Shown here piece after piece: positions 1 to 8,752 of a stretch of DNA of 42,415 nt (position 1 is the stretch's first letter; each line of letters starts with the position of its first letter). This DNA comes from Pseudomonas sp. BGI-2 (lineage in GTDB: Bacteria; Pseudomonadota; Gammaproteobacteria; Pseudomonadales; Pseudomonadaceae). The stretch spans positions 1 through 42,415 of the forward strand of contig NZ_SISB01000053.1 in assembly GCF_004310295.1 (NCBI RefSeq), in the 5' to 3' direction. The notes under the pieces were generated by a model that searched no databases, was not told the DNA's origin, and worked only from the letters and a program-made list of their open reading frames with translations. A program made the position numbers and the translations under genes.

Positions 1-49
1 GCGTAATCATCGAGTGCTGCGCGAGCATATTCGTAGCCCACAGGTGCAT
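1..49 (-). CDS. Possible 5' end of a gene running off the left edge
   Basis: Only the first 16 codons would lie in the window. An ATG at 47-49 on the - strand is preceded by a purine-rich Shine-Dalgarno-like stretch (AGGAAGGAAC), and the frame stays open to the edge (MHLWATNMLAQHSMIT). The SD is the main support. The fragment is too short to assign a family, and it may not be a gene at all. Confidence 0.3.
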   Translation of the reverse strand, partial: MHLWATNMLAQHSMIT

Positions 50-116
50 GTTCCTTCCTCGCCGACAACTGACTTCCAGCGATATCAGTATGGAAGAGAA
101 AGGAACGGACTACCTA

Positions 117-148
117 TATCGCGAGCAAGCTCGCTCCCACAAGGGGAA
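117..148. repeat. Single REP element
   Basis: The sequence ATCGCGAGCAAGCTCGCTCC followed by CACAAGG is one half of the Pseudomonas REP palindrome that occurs as pairs elsewhere in the window (4159-4248, 7478-7566). No inverted partner is seen nearby, so it is a solitary REP. The rest of 50-274 shows no gene. Confidence 0.75.
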
Positions 149-274
149 GTGGCGGGCCTGAGATCTAACTTTTTGATCGTTATGCCCCATAATTCAGCCT
201 AAGCGTCTGCAGGAACCTGCTGTTACAATGCCGCCTCTGCGAATCTCCAGTACTTATTGATCAGGAGCACACCG

Positions 275-892
275 GTGCCTGTCGTTTTTGTCGCCGCTTC
301 CAAGCTGCCAACGCCTTTTGCGCAATTCACCATGCACGGCTTTCTCGATGAAGAAAACGGGCGCGAGCACGTGGTGCTGAGCCTGGGTGAGTTCGCCGAC
401 GGTGCCCCGGTACTCGGCCGGTTGCACTCCGAATGCCTGACTGGCGATGCCTTGTTCAGCCAGCGTTGTGACTGCGGTTCGCAACTTGAGGCCGCCTTGC
501 AGGCCATCGCCCGTGAAGGCCGTGGCGTGTTGCTTTACCTGCGCCAGGAAGGCCGTGGCATTGGCCTGCTGAACAAGATCCGCGCCTATGAGTTGCAGGA
601 TGGCGGTGCCGACACCGTTGAAGCCAACGAACGTCTGGGCTTTGCCGCCGACCAGCGTGACTACGCCATGTGCCTGCCGATGCTGGAACACCTGGGCGTG
701 AAATCCCTGCGCCTGATGACCAACAATCCGCGCAAGGTCAAAGCCTTGACCGACATGGGCATCGTGGTTGCCGAGCGCGTGCCGCTGCACACCGGCCATA
801 ACCCACACAACAAACTCTACCTGGCCACCAAGGCCAGCAAGCTCGACCACATGATGGGCAACGAGCATCAGGGCGAGGCAGACCGGGCGTGA
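275..892 (+). CDS. ribA: GTP cyclohydrolase II (RibA)
   Basis: Catalyses the first committed step of riboflavin synthesis, opening GTP to 2,5-diamino-6-ribosylamino-4-pyrimidinone 5'-phosphate, in the cytoplasm. The protein is 205 aa, the normal size for a stand-alone RibA. The zinc-binding cysteines lie in HSECLTGDALFSQRCDCGSQ, and the substrate segments LRQEGRGIGLLNK and MTNNPRKV are present. The start chosen is GTG at 275 (MPVVFVAASKLP): AGGAGC lies 7 nt upstream, whereas an in-frame TTG at 257 has no such site. The stop overlaps the next start (GTGA), so the next gene is probably co-transcribed. Confidence 0.96.
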   Translation: MPVVFVAASKLPTPFAQFTMHGFLDEENGREHVVLSLGEFADGAPVLGRLHSECLTGDALFSQRCDCGSQLEAALQAIAREGRGVLLYLRQEGRGIGLLNKIRAYELQDGGADTVEANERLGFAADQRDYAMCLPMLEHLGVKSLRLMTNNPRKVKALTDMGIVVAERVPLHTGHNPHNKLYLATKASKLDHMMGNEHQGEADRA

Positions 893-1308
893 CGCGCGGT
901 CAGGTACGGCGGCGATTGTCTTTCAGCTGGTGGCAATACCTGGCCTTGGCCTTGCTGCCGCTGTTCGTGATCAATGGCGTGTTCGGCCAGGGCGAGGCGA
1001 TTTTACCGGTGCTGGCGATGCCACTGATCATTGCCGGTGTCGCCTCGATGTTTGTCAGCCTGAAATTTTTTGGCGGCTACAAACACGCACTGATCGCCAC
1101 CCAGAAAGCCCTCGATACCCCTGAAGAGCCCGCCGCCTGGATCACCCTGGCTGCCAAACGCCGCACGGCGTTGCTGGTCGCCGGCCTGCCGGCGTGGATC
1201 GGTGCGTTGGCGGTGTTCGTCGGCCTCGAAGCGGTGCCTTTGGTGTTGCTGGCGCTGTCGACCACGGTGCTGTTCTACCTCTACCGTATCCCGCGTCAAC
1301 TCGGCTGA
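889..1308 (+). CDS. Small integral membrane protein, function unknown
   Basis: This is a 139-aa protein with about four hydrophobic segments (roughly residues 13-32, 38-58, 95-113 and 114-132) and a basic N-terminus. No enzymatic motif is recognisable. The GTG start overlaps the ribA stop by 4 nt, and its stop overlaps the next ATG (TGATG), so it sits inside a ribA-unknown-btuF-like transcription unit. A similar gene is recalled at the same place in other pseudomonads. A role in riboflavin or cobalamin transport can be guessed from position only. Confidence 0.8.
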   Translation: MTRGQVRRRLSFSWWQYLALALLPLFVINGVFGQGEAILPVLAMPLIIAGVASMFVSLKFFGGYKHALIATQKALDTPEEPAAWITLAAKRRTALLVAGLPAWIGALAVFVGLEAVPLVLLALSTTVLFYLYRIPRQLG

Positions 1309-2108
1309 TGTTTCGCGTCTGGCTGGCGGTGTTGCTGCTGGCCGTCAGCGGCTCGGCTGTTTCCGTTGAGCGTGTTGTCAGCCTCGCGCCTTCTCTCTCT
1401 GAAATCGTTGTCGAGCTGGGTTCCGCGGACCTTTTGGTCGGCGTGCTGGATGCCGGTGAGCGTCCCGTCGAACTCAAAGGTCTTCCATCGGTTGGCCGCT
1501 ACGGCCAGTTGGACATCGAACGGTTGCTCAGCCTCAAACCCGATCTGTTATTGCTCTGGCCCGGCAGCGTCGGCCCGGCCCAGCGTGAGCAGCTCAATCG
1601 ACTGAACATCCCCACGTATGTCGCCGAACCTCACAACCTCGAACAACTGACCGCGCAGATCGAAGCGATTGCCACACAGCTTGGTCGGCCTGAGCGTGGC
1701 GTTTTATTGGCCGCGCAATTACGCCAACGACTGGATGTGCTGCGCCAGCGTTATCGCCGGGATGAACCGTTGCGGGTGTTTTATCAGGTCTGGGATCGAC
1801 CGCTGTACACCGTTGGCGGCGGTCAGATCATCAGTGATGCGCTGCAGGTGTGCGGGGCGCGGAATGTGTTTGCCGACCTGACATTGCCAGCGCCGCAGGT
1901 CAGCGTCGAGGCAGTGTTGCAGCGTAATCCCGAGGTGATTCTGGCCAGTGATCAGGCGCAGCTTGATGCGTGGAAAGCCTGGCCGCAGGTGGCGGCGGTG
2001 GTGCAAGGGCGGTTGTTGTTGGTGACGGATAAGGGGCTGGAACGGCCGAGCGGGCAGATGATCGAAGCGACGGCCAAGTTGTGCCATATCATCGCGCCGG
2101 ACCGGTGA
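1308..2108 (+). CDS. BtuF-like periplasmic cobalamin-binding protein
   Basis: A substrate-binding protein of the helical-backbone metal/cobalamin receptor family (BtuF/FhuD/FepB fold), 266 aa. Residues 1-19 form a signal peptide (MFRVWLAVLLLAVSGSAVS). The mature start ERVVSLAPSLSEIVVELGS is typical of BtuF-type proteins, as is GRYGQLDIERLLSLKPDLLL. The ATG at 1308 overlaps the upstream stop; reading further upstream would add a non-signal N-terminus. No BtuC permease or BtuD ATPase is in the window. It converges on a BtuB-like receptor, which supports cobalamin as ligand, but a siderophore or other corrinoid cannot be excluded. Confidence 0.75.
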   Translation: MFRVWLAVLLLAVSGSAVSVERVVSLAPSLSEIVVELGSADLLVGVLDAGERPVELKGLPSVGRYGQLDIERLLSLKPDLLLLWPGSVGPAQREQLNRLNIPTYVAEPHNLEQLTAQIEAIATQLGRPERGVLLAAQLRQRLDVLRQRYRRDEPLRVFYQVWDRPLYTVGGGQIISDALQVCGARNVFADLTLPAPQVSVEAVLQRNPEVILASDQAQLDAWKAWPQVAAVVQGRLLLVTDKGLERPSGQMIEATAKLCHIIAPDR

Positions 2109-2122
2109 GACCGAGGTGCGGC

Positions 2123-2189
2123 CTTCGCGGGCAAGCCTCGCTTTACAGGTCCGGTGTGACCCTTGTAGGAGCGAGGCTTGCCCGCGAAG
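2123..2189. repeat. REPIN between convergent btuF-like and btuB-like genes
   Basis: Two 19-bp inverted arms (2123-2141 and 2171-2189, CTTCGCGGGCAAGCCTCGC and its complement) flank a 29-nt spacer. This is the REP subtype with GTAGGAGCGAGG rather than TGTGGGAGC. Lying between two convergent stops, it may also end transcription of both genes. Confidence 0.85.
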
Positions 2190-2218
2190 AGGCCCGTGCG
2201 AACACTACAAATTTCAGA

Positions 2219-4102
2219 TCAAAATTCCGGCGTCCAGGTCACCCCAAACATCCACGCCCGACCTTCCTCGCGATACCCATACTGACTGCCGTCATGGCTG
2301 TACAGCGCCCGGCTGTACCCTTTGTCCAGCAGGTTATCGACCTTCAACTCAAGCTTGATCTCACGATTCAATTCCCAGCTGCTACGCAACCCCAGCAACG
2401 CATACCCGCCCAACGGCTGCTGATTGTTCTCATCGTCGTAGCTGCTGCTCACGGCCTGCCAGCTGGCGCCGAGCCCTAGCCGGTCGAACTGCCGATCCAG
2501 ATCCAGGCTCAAGGTCCGCCGCGCCCGACGCGCCAGGGTGTGGCCGCTGTCGCGATCCCTTGGGTCGATGATTGCCACGCCGAGGTTGCTCTGCCAACCG
2601 AACAGTTCCTGTTTCAATGCCGCTTCGAAACCGTTGATCCGCGCCGATGCAACGTTCTGTGGCCGTGAATTGCTGCCAAAAATAATCGCGTCTTCAAGGT
2701 CGGTGCGATACAGCGAAGCTTCGAGACGGCTGGTGTCGGTCAATTGACTGCGCCATTGCAGCTCGTAGCTTTTTGAGGTCTCGGGCTTCAGATCAGGGTT
2801 GCTGAAATCCGGGTAATACAAGTCATTGAAGGTCGGTGCGCGAAAGCCTTCGCTGTAAGTCAGCAGCACGTCGTTGTCCGGGTTCAGCGGCAGCGTGAAG
2901 GTGGCGCTCCAGCTGTTCTGGCCACCGAACTGCTGGTTCTGGTCCCGGCGCAAACCCAGTTCCGTGGAGAAGCTGTCCGCCTGGTAGCGATGCTGGATAA
3001 ACGCCGCGCGGTTCCAGCGGCTGTCCTCGTCGAACGGCGTGCTGCTGTTGATCCGGTCTTCGTACCAGTCGCCGCCGAGGATCAGGCTGTTGCGCTCATT
3101 CAGCGTCAGGTCGTTCTGCCAGTTCACCGAATCACGGTACGTATTGAACACGCTGCGTTCATCGCTGAGCTTGTCCAGTGTTTTCTCGCGGTTTTCGCTG
3201 TGACCGAATTCGACGCGGGTTTTCCAGAGGTCGTTGACCCGGGCATCGACGTAACTGCTGATGCTGCTCACGGCAAAGTCGCTGTAAGGCTGCTGCTGGA
3301 GCGATTCGAAAGTAGTGGCGTCGAAGCGCCCGAACGGATTGTCGAACTCGCTTTTGCCGCGGTTATCCAGCACGTTGGCGCCGATTTCGATGTCATCGGT
3401 GAGGGCATGGCTCAGGCTCAAACTCACTGACTTGTTACGGTACTCATCGTGATCGCCGTCGCTGGGATAGGACGCGTGGGTGCGATTGATGCCGGCTGTT
3501 TCATCGAGGCTGGCGCCGAGGTTGAAGCGGTTTTTCTCATCGCCGCCGGATAATCCGAGGCTGCGCTCCCAGGTCTGGTTGCTACCGAAGCCGACGTGCA
3601 GGCGCGGTTGCAGGCCTTGTTCGCCGCCACGCCGGGTGAAAATCTGAATCACCCCGCCAATCGCATCACTGCCGTAAATCACCGAACGGGAGCCGCGCAG
3701 CACTTCTACGCGCTCGACCTGTTCGATGTTGATGTGTTGCAGGTTGCTGTCGCCGGAGGTCGAGTTGCCGATGCGTTGACCGTCCACCAGCACCAGGCTT
3801 TGCGCCGACTTGGTCCCGCGAATGTAAATCCCCGGCAGGCTGCCGCGCCCACCGGTTTGCCCGACCTGCACGCCCGGCACCCGACTCAGCAAGTCCGTGA
3901 CGCTGCTCGGTTGCAGGCGATCGATGTCCTCGCGGGTGAACACGGTGTTGGCGGCGCTGCTGTCGTTGCGTGCTTCGACTTGACGGTTGGCGCTGATCAG
4001 CACTTCGGGGAGTTTCAGGGCTTGATCGCGCTCGAAGGTGTCCGCCAGGAGTTGGCCGGCCGGCAGCAGGGTCAGCGTCAGGGCGAGGGGGGAGAGTTTC
4101 AT
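2219..4102 (-). CDS. TonB-dependent outer-membrane receptor, BtuB-like
   Basis: An outer-membrane beta-barrel receptor energised by TonB, 627 aa, close to E. coli BtuB in size. After the signal peptide (MKLSPLALTLTLLPAGQLLA) come a possible TonB box (LPEVLISANR), the plug domain (VFTREDIDRLQPSSVTDLLSRVPGV ... IYIRGTKSAQSLVLVDGQRIGNST, with ERVEVLRGSRSVIYGSDAIGG) and a barrel ending in aromatic-rich strands. The plug resembles BtuB more than siderophore receptors. The start at 4102 was chosen because the 10 extra upstream codons precede a complete signal peptide. It lies behind dxs, separated by a REPIN. No cobalamin riboswitch was seen upstream. Confidence 0.82.
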   Translation of the reverse strand: MKLSPLALTLTLLPAGQLLADTFERDQALKLPEVLISANRQVEARNDSSAANTVFTREDIDRLQPSSVTDLLSRVPGVQVGQTGGRGSLPGIYIRGTKSAQSLVLVDGQRIGNSTSGDSNLQHINIEQVERVEVLRGSRSVIYGSDAIGGVIQIFTRRGGEQGLQPRLHVGFGSNQTWERSLGLSGGDEKNRFNLGASLDETAGINRTHASYPSDGDHDEYRNKSVSLSLSHALTDDIEIGANVLDNRGKSEFDNPFGRFDATTFESLQQQPYSDFAVSSISSYVDARVNDLWKTRVEFGHSENREKTLDKLSDERSVFNTYRDSVNWQNDLTLNERNSLILGGDWYEDRINSSTPFDEDSRWNRAAFIQHRYQADSFSTELGLRRDQNQQFGGQNSWSATFTLPLNPDNDVLLTYSEGFRAPTFNDLYYPDFSNPDLKPETSKSYELQWRSQLTDTSRLEASLYRTDLEDAIIFGSNSRPQNVASARINGFEAALKQELFGWQSNLGVAIIDPRDRDSGHTLARRARRTLSLDLDRQFDRLGLGASWQAVSSSYDDENNQQPLGGYALLGLRSSWELNREIKLELKVDNLLDKGYSRALYSHDGSQYGYREEGRAWMFGVTWTPEF

Positions 4103-4158
4103 CGGCAGTCCGTTGGTGCTTAAAGCGAACACAAATTTTGAAAGGTACAGAAAACCAA

Positions 4159-4248
4159 TGTGGGAGCGGGCTTGCTCGCGAATGCGGTGTATCAGTCAAC
4201 ACTTATGCTGATTGATACACCGCATTCGCGAGCAAGCCCGCTCCCACA
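4159..4248. repeat. REPIN between dxs and the TonB receptor
   Basis: Two perfect 36-bp inverted arms (4159-4194 and 4213-4248) of the TGTGGGAGCGGGCTTGCTCG type surround an 18-nt spacer that itself pairs in part. It sits just after the dxs stop and before the receptor gene on the same strand, so it may separate the two transcripts or stabilise the upstream mRNA 3' end. Confidence 0.93.
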
Positions 4249-4265
4249 AGGGGTTTTGCATTTAT

Positions 4266-6164
4266 TCAGATGTTCAGCAGTTTCAGGCGTTCACGCACCG
4301 AAGCTTCGATCCCGGCCTCATCCAGCCCACACTCGGCCAGCATCTGCGCAGGCTTCGCATGCTCGACGTAACTGTCCGGCAAGCCCAGGTGCAGAATCGA
4401 TTTGAGGATGTTTTCACGCGCAAGGAACTCGCTGACCGCGCCACCGGCGCCGCCCATGATCGCGTTTTCTTCGATGGTCACCAGCAATTCATGGCTGCCC
4501 GCCATTTCGCGAACCAGTTCCTCATCCAGCGGTTTGACGAAACGCATGTCGACCACGGTCGCATCCAGTTTCTCGGCAACTTTCAGCGCTTCGGCCAGTT
4601 GCACGCCGAACACCAGCAGGGCGACTTTGCTGCCCTGGCGGCGGACCACACCTTTGCCGATTTCGATCGGTTGCAGGTCTTTCTCGATCGTTGCGTTCGG
4701 GCCACTGCCACGCGGGTAACGCACCGCGGCCGGGCCGTTGAACAAGTGACCGGTGGTGAGCATTTTGCGCAGTTCGTTTTCGTCGCTCGGGGTCATCACC
4801 AGCATGCCGGGGATGCAACGCAGGAACGACAGGTCGAAGCTGCCCGCGTGCGTCGGGCCGTCTTCGCCCACCAGACCGGCGCGGTCGATGGCGAACAGGA
4901 CGTCGAGGTTTTGCACCGCGACGTCATGAATCAGTTGATCGTAACCGCGTTGCAGGAACGTCGAATAAATCGCCACAACAGGTTTCGCGCCTTCGCAGGC
5001 CATGCCGGCGGCGAGGGTCACTGCATGTTGCTCGGCAATCGCCACGTCGAAGTAACGCAGCGGGAATCGCTCGCTGAACGCCACCAGGTCGGAGCCTTCC
5101 TTCATCGCCGGGGTGATGCCCACCAAACGCGGATCAGACGCGGCCATGTCGCATAGCCATTCGCCGAACACGCCGGAATACTTCGGCCCGCTTGATTTCT
5201 TCGGCGCAGCGGCCGGCGCATCAACGGGTTCAAGCTTGGTGATGGCGTGGTAACCGATCGGGTCGACTTCCGCCGGGGCGAAGCCTTTGCCTTTCTTGGT
5301 GACGACGTGCAGGAACTGCGGGCCTTTGAGATCGCGCATGTTGCGCAGGGTGGCGATCAGGGTCGGCAGGTCGTGGCCATCGATCGGGCCGATGTAGTTC
5401 CAGCCCAGCTCTTCGAACAGCGTGCCGGGAACCAGCATGCCTTTTGCGTATTCTTCGGTGCGACGGGCGATTTCCCAGGCGCCGGGGAGGCGCGACAGGA
5501 CCTTTTTGCTGCCTTCGCGCATGCTCGCGTAAGTGCGGCTGGACAGGATCTTCGCCAGGTAATTCGACAGCCCGCCGACGTTGCGCGAGATCGACATGTC
5601 GTTGTCGTTAAGGATCACCAGCATATTGGCGTTCACTTCCGGCGCATGGTTCAGCGCCTCGAAGGCCATGCCGGCGGTCAGAGCACCGTCGCCGATCACC
5701 GCAATCGCCTTGCGATCACTGTTTTGCAGGCGGGCGGCAATCGCCATGCCCAGCGCTGCGCTGATCGAGGTGCTGGAGTGGCCGACGCCGAAGGTGTCGT
5801 ACTCGCTCTCGGAACGACGCGGGAAGGCTGCGACGCCGTCCTTCTGGCGCAGGGTGCCCATGCGCTCGCGACGGCCGGTGAGGATTTTGTGCGGATAGGC
5901 CTGATGACCCACGTCCCACACCAGCCGGTCGTCCGGGGTGTCGAAGACGTAATGCAACGCGATGGTCAGCTCGATGACGCCCAGGCCGGCACCGAAATGC
6001 CCGCCGGTCTGACCGACCGTGTAGAGCAATTCCAGGCGCAACTCATCGGCCAGGGTTTCCAGCTCGGCTTCGCCTAACCGGCGCAGGCCGTCCGGCGTGT
6101 TGGCACGGTCGAGCAGGGGCGTGGTCGGGCGCTTGCGGGGAATCTCATGAAACGTCGTGGGCAT
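4266..6164 (-). CDS. dxs: 1-deoxy-D-xylulose-5-phosphate synthase (Dxs)
   Basis: Condenses pyruvate and glyceraldehyde-3-phosphate to DXP with thiamine diphosphate, the entry step of the MEP isoprenoid pathway, also feeding thiamine and pyridoxal synthesis. The protein is 632 aa, normal length. The ThDP/Mg motif runs from GDGALTAGMAFEALNHA to ILNDNDMSIS, the transketolase central domain carries DVAIAEQHAVTLAAGMA, and the C-terminal domain holds VTIEENAIMGGAGGAVSEF. It is in the order xseB-ispA-dxs, common in gamma-proteobacteria, with a 91-nt gap after ispA. Confidence 0.97.
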   Translation of the reverse strand: MPTTFHEIPRKRPTTPLLDRANTPDGLRRLGEAELETLADELRLELLYTVGQTGGHFGAGLGVIELTIALHYVFDTPDDRLVWDVGHQAYPHKILTGRRERMGTLRQKDGVAAFPRRSESEYDTFGVGHSSTSISAALGMAIAARLQNSDRKAIAVIGDGALTAGMAFEALNHAPEVNANMLVILNDNDMSISRNVGGLSNYLAKILSSRTYASMREGSKKVLSRLPGAWEIARRTEEYAKGMLVPGTLFEELGWNYIGPIDGHDLPTLIATLRNMRDLKGPQFLHVVTKKGKGFAPAEVDPIGYHAITKLEPVDAPAAAPKKSSGPKYSGVFGEWLCDMAASDPRLVGITPAMKEGSDLVAFSERFPLRYFDVAIAEQHAVTLAAGMACEGAKPVVAIYSTFLQRGYDQLIHDVAVQNLDVLFAIDRAGLVGEDGPTHAGSFDLSFLRCIPGMLVMTPSDENELRKMLTTGHLFNGPAAVRYPRGSGPNATIEKDLQPIEIGKGVVRRQGSKVALLVFGVQLAEALKVAEKLDATVVDMRFVKPLDEELVREMAGSHELLVTIEENAIMGGAGGAVSEFLARENILKSILHLGLPDSYVEHAKPAQMLAECGLDEAGIEASVRERLKLLNI

Positions 6165-6255
6165 CAGGCGAATCGTTATAGGTATAAAAGATGCGGCAGT
6201 TTACCTGATGCATCGCCCCCTGCCCACGCGTTGCTCTTTTTTGGCGGATACGCTG

Positions 6256-7158
6256 TCAGCTGCGGCGTTCGACGATATAGCGGGCCAGATCGCGCAACGG
6301 CTCGGCGGCCGCGTCAAACGGTCGCAGCGCGTGCAGGGCCTGATCGCGCAGTTCCTGGGCGTAGGCCTTGGCCGCGTCCAGGCCAAGCAGGGCCGGGTAG
6401 GTCGGCTTGTCACGAGCGATGTCGGCGCCTTGGCGTTTGCCGAGGGTTTCGGTATCGCTTTCAACGTCGAGAATGTCGTCCTGCACCTGGAATGCCAGGC
6501 CGATGGCCTGCGCATACGTCTGCAAAGACTTCAGTTCGTCCTTCTCGGCGCGGCCGCTGGCCAAGGCGCCGAGTTTGACGCTGACTTCGATCAGCGCACC
6601 GGTTTTGTGCCGGTGCATGGTTTCGAGGGCTTTTTGATCGAGCTTCAGACCGACCGAACCGAGGTCGATGGCTTGACCGCCGACCATGCCGGCCGGGCCT
6701 GCGGCCAATGCGAGAGCTCTGACCATTTGCAAGCGGAGGTGATCGGAGGTGAGAGCAGCGTCAGCGTTGCTCAGTCGCGGGTCGAGCAGGGCGCTGAACG
6801 CCAGGCTCTGCAAGCCGTCACCGGCCAGGATCGCGCAGGCTTCATCGAATTTCTTGTGCGTCGTCGGCTGGCCGCGACGCAGATCGTCGTCGTCCATGGC
6901 CGGCAAATCGTCGTGCACCAGGGAATAAGCGTGAATCAGCTCTACCGCGCAAGCAGCCCCGTTGGCTTGTTCAGCCTTGCCACCGAGCGCTTCGCACGCC
7001 GCGTAGGCCAGCAGCGGACGCACCCGTTTGCCGCCATTCATCACGCTGTAGCGCATGGCTTCGTACAACCGCGCAAGCTCGGGGCTCGGCGCGGTGAACA
7101 GGGTTTCCAGCGCCGCGTTGACGCGGGCCTGGCTGGTCGCCGAATACGCTGCAATCAT
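6256..7158 (-). CDS. ispA: (2E,6E)-farnesyl diphosphate synthase (IspA)
   Basis: A cytoplasmic prenyltransferase that adds isopentenyl diphosphate to dimethylallyl and geranyl diphosphate to make farnesyl diphosphate for ubiquinone and undecaprenyl carriers. The protein is 300 aa. The first Asp-rich motif is LVHDDLPAMDDDDLRRG (near residues 81-95) and the second is QVQDDILDVE. GGKRVRPLL gives the diphosphate-binding Lys/Arg. The start ATG overlaps the xseB stop (ATGA), so the two genes are translationally coupled. Confidence 0.96.
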   Translation of the reverse strand: MIAAYSATSQARVNAALETLFTAPSPELARLYEAMRYSVMNGGKRVRPLLAYAACEALGGKAEQANGAACAVELIHAYSLVHDDLPAMDDDDLRRGQPTTHKKFDEACAILAGDGLQSLAFSALLDPRLSNADAALTSDHLRLQMVRALALAAGPAGMVGGQAIDLGSVGLKLDQKALETMHRHKTGALIEVSVKLGALASGRAEKDELKSLQTYAQAIGLAFQVQDDILDVESDTETLGKRQGADIARDKPTYPALLGLDAAKAYAQELRDQALHALRPFDAAAEPLRDLARYIVERRS

Positions 7159-7397
7159 TCTGGCTGATCCGCGTCGAAGGGTTCCTCGGCCAGCTCGCCG
7201 TCACGCTCGAGCAGCACCTGAACCTTTTGCTCGGCCTGCGCCAGCGCCGCCTGGCAATCGCGGGTCAGACCGATGCCCTGCTCGAAAGCCGTCAGCGAGT
7301 CTTCCAGCGACAATTCGCCGTTCTCCAGTCGCTCCACCAGCGTTTGCAGGTCAGCGAGGGATTGTTCGAAATCCAGTGCAGCTTTTTTGCGGGCCAT
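7155..7397 (-). CDS. xseB: Exodeoxyribonuclease VII small subunit (XseB)
   Basis: The small subunit of exonuclease VII, which with XseA degrades single-stranded DNA. The protein is 80 aa with the expected helical hairpin: FEQSLADLQTLVERLENGELSLEDSLTAFEQGIGL is the family signature, followed by CQAALAQAEQKVQVLL and an acidic tail. It is the first gene of the xseB-ispA-dxs set and overlaps ispA by 4 nt. Confidence 0.95.
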   Translation of the reverse strand: MARKKAALDFEQSLADLQTLVERLENGELSLEDSLTAFEQGIGLTRDCQAALAQAEQKVQVLLERDGELAEEPFDADQPE

Positions 7398-7477
7398 GGC
7401 GGCTATTTCCGGTTGACGTTAAACCGGCGCGACACTAGCAGACATGGGGGTTATGGGCAAATGAGCGGGGGTAATCG

Positions 7478-7566
7478 CTGTGGGAGCGAGCTTGCTCGCG
7501 ATATAGGTGTGTCAGTCGACATATTGGTAACTGATAGTCCGCTATCGAGCAAGCTCGCTCCCACAG
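7478..7566. repeat. REPIN downstream of the Fic gene and upstream of xseB
   Basis: The arms CTGTGGGAGCGAGCTTGCTC (from 7478) and GAGCAAGCTCGCTCCCACAG (to 7566) are inverted copies of the same REP, with an inner part that pairs imperfectly (GATATAGG / CCGCTATC). It lies between the 3' end of the Fic gene and the 5' end of xseB, both on the - strand. Confidence 0.93.
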
Positions 7567-7586
7567 GGATGTGTAGCAGCAGGTCA

Positions 7587-8729
7587 TTATGTTGATTGAT
7601 CTGGGTAATTGATCTGATACCGAGTATTGCGTCCGCCTCCGGGAAGGCGTTTGAGACAGCCCTTTTCCAGCAGTTCAGCCAGATGACGAGTGGCAGTAGC
7701 CTTGGACACCTTCGCTACGGCCTGATACTGCGCCGCACTAATACCATTCTCGAAACCGCGTTCCCCTCCATCCACCAGGCGATTCAGCACTTTGGCCTGC
7801 TCGGTCGACAACTCAGACTGCCGATGCGTCTGCCAGAAACGCGCCTTGCCCAGCACTGATTCGATCCGCGCCATGCCTTGTTGCAAGCTGCGCGATAGAG
7901 TTTTCAGGAACCATTCCAGCCAATCAGTAACATCCGTCGTCGCTTTCTGGCTGGTTTCCAGTACCCGGTAATAGCCGGCGCGATCTTCAAGAATGCTCGC
8001 TGACATCGCATAGAAACGGATGGCCTGTGCCTCGCCCTGAGCCAGCGCCAGATCGGTGAGGGTGCGCGTCAGGCGGCCATTGCCATCGTCGAAGGGATGC
8101 AAGGTGACGAACCAGAAGTGCGCAATACCGGCCCGCAGCAATGGATCGAGCCCGTCCTGACTTCGGCTGGCTTCAAACCAGGCAAGGAACGTATCGAGTT
8201 GTTGCTCAAGGCCTTGGCGGGGCGGTGCTTCGAAGTGAACGGTCGGTCTGTCGAGGCGCCCTGAAACCACCTGCATGGGTTCATCGCCGCGCAATGCACC
8301 GACATGCATCAATCGGGCAGCGAGCTCAGTGTCCTGATCCGGAAACAGCCATTCGTTCCATTCCAGCAATCGCTCCAATGTCAGCGGTTTCGCAAAGTGC
8401 TGAGTGGCGTCGAGCATCAACTGCGCCAGTCCTTCGCTGCGCTGACTGACGTGATCGCCATCGATCTGTTCCAGACCCAAACGCCGCGCCAGCGAAGAGC
8501 GGACCGAGCCAACATTCAGCTGTTCACCCTCAATAGCCGAAGACGTCACGATGTTCTGCAATAACGCATCCAGTTCGTTCTGCGCGCTGAGTGAGCTACT
8601 CACGGAACTGGCCATGCCCATCAGCCGACCTTGCGCCTGCACGCATTCGCGCAGCATCGGCGTCAGGCGTTCAGCTTGCCAGTTGAAATTCGGCCAGTCG
8701 GGCTGTTGCCAGGTCCAGTGAGGTGCCAT
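7587..8729 (-). CDS. Fic/DUF4172-type protein with C-terminal winged helix
   Basis: Fic proteins usually transfer AMP from ATP to target hydroxyls. This 380-aa protein has an N-terminal DUF4172-like segment (HWTWQQPDWPNF), an inhibitory helix matching [S/T]xxxE[G/N] (SSAIEG, residues 63-68, class II with self-inhibition from the N-terminus), the complete Fic motif HPFDDGNGRLTR (211-222) and a C-terminal winged helix (about 320-380, KVSKATATRHLAELLEKGCL). The ATG at 8729 was chosen because the frame upstream of it runs through an array of operator-like repeats. It is a lone gene, divergent from the mag operon. The catalytic residues look intact. DNA binding by the C-terminal domain is inferred. 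Confidence 0.88.
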   Translation of the reverse strand: MAPHWTWQQPDWPNFNWQAERLTPMLRECVQAQGRLMGMASSVSSSLSAQNELDALLQNIVTSSAIEGEQLNVGSVRSSLARRLGLEQIDGDHVSQRSEGLAQLMLDATQHFAKPLTLERLLEWNEWLFPDQDTELAARLMHVGALRGDEPMQVVSGRLDRPTVHFEAPPRQGLEQQLDTFLAWFEASRSQDGLDPLLRAGIAHFWFVTLHPFDDGNGRLTRTLTDLALAQGEAQAIRFYAMSASILEDRAGYYRVLETSQKATTDVTDWLEWFLKTLSRSLQQGMARIESVLGKARFWQTHRQSELSTEQAKVLNRLVDGGERGFENGISAAQYQAVAKVSKATATRHLAELLEKGCLKRLPGGGRNTRYQINYPDQST

Positions 8730-8752
8730 GAATTCAGGTGCTCCAGGGTCAA

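Noticed and set aside
4103..4265. Cobalamin riboswitch upstream of the BtuB-like gene
   Set aside because: The gap is filled mostly by a REPIN, and no B12-box-like sequence is visible by eye.
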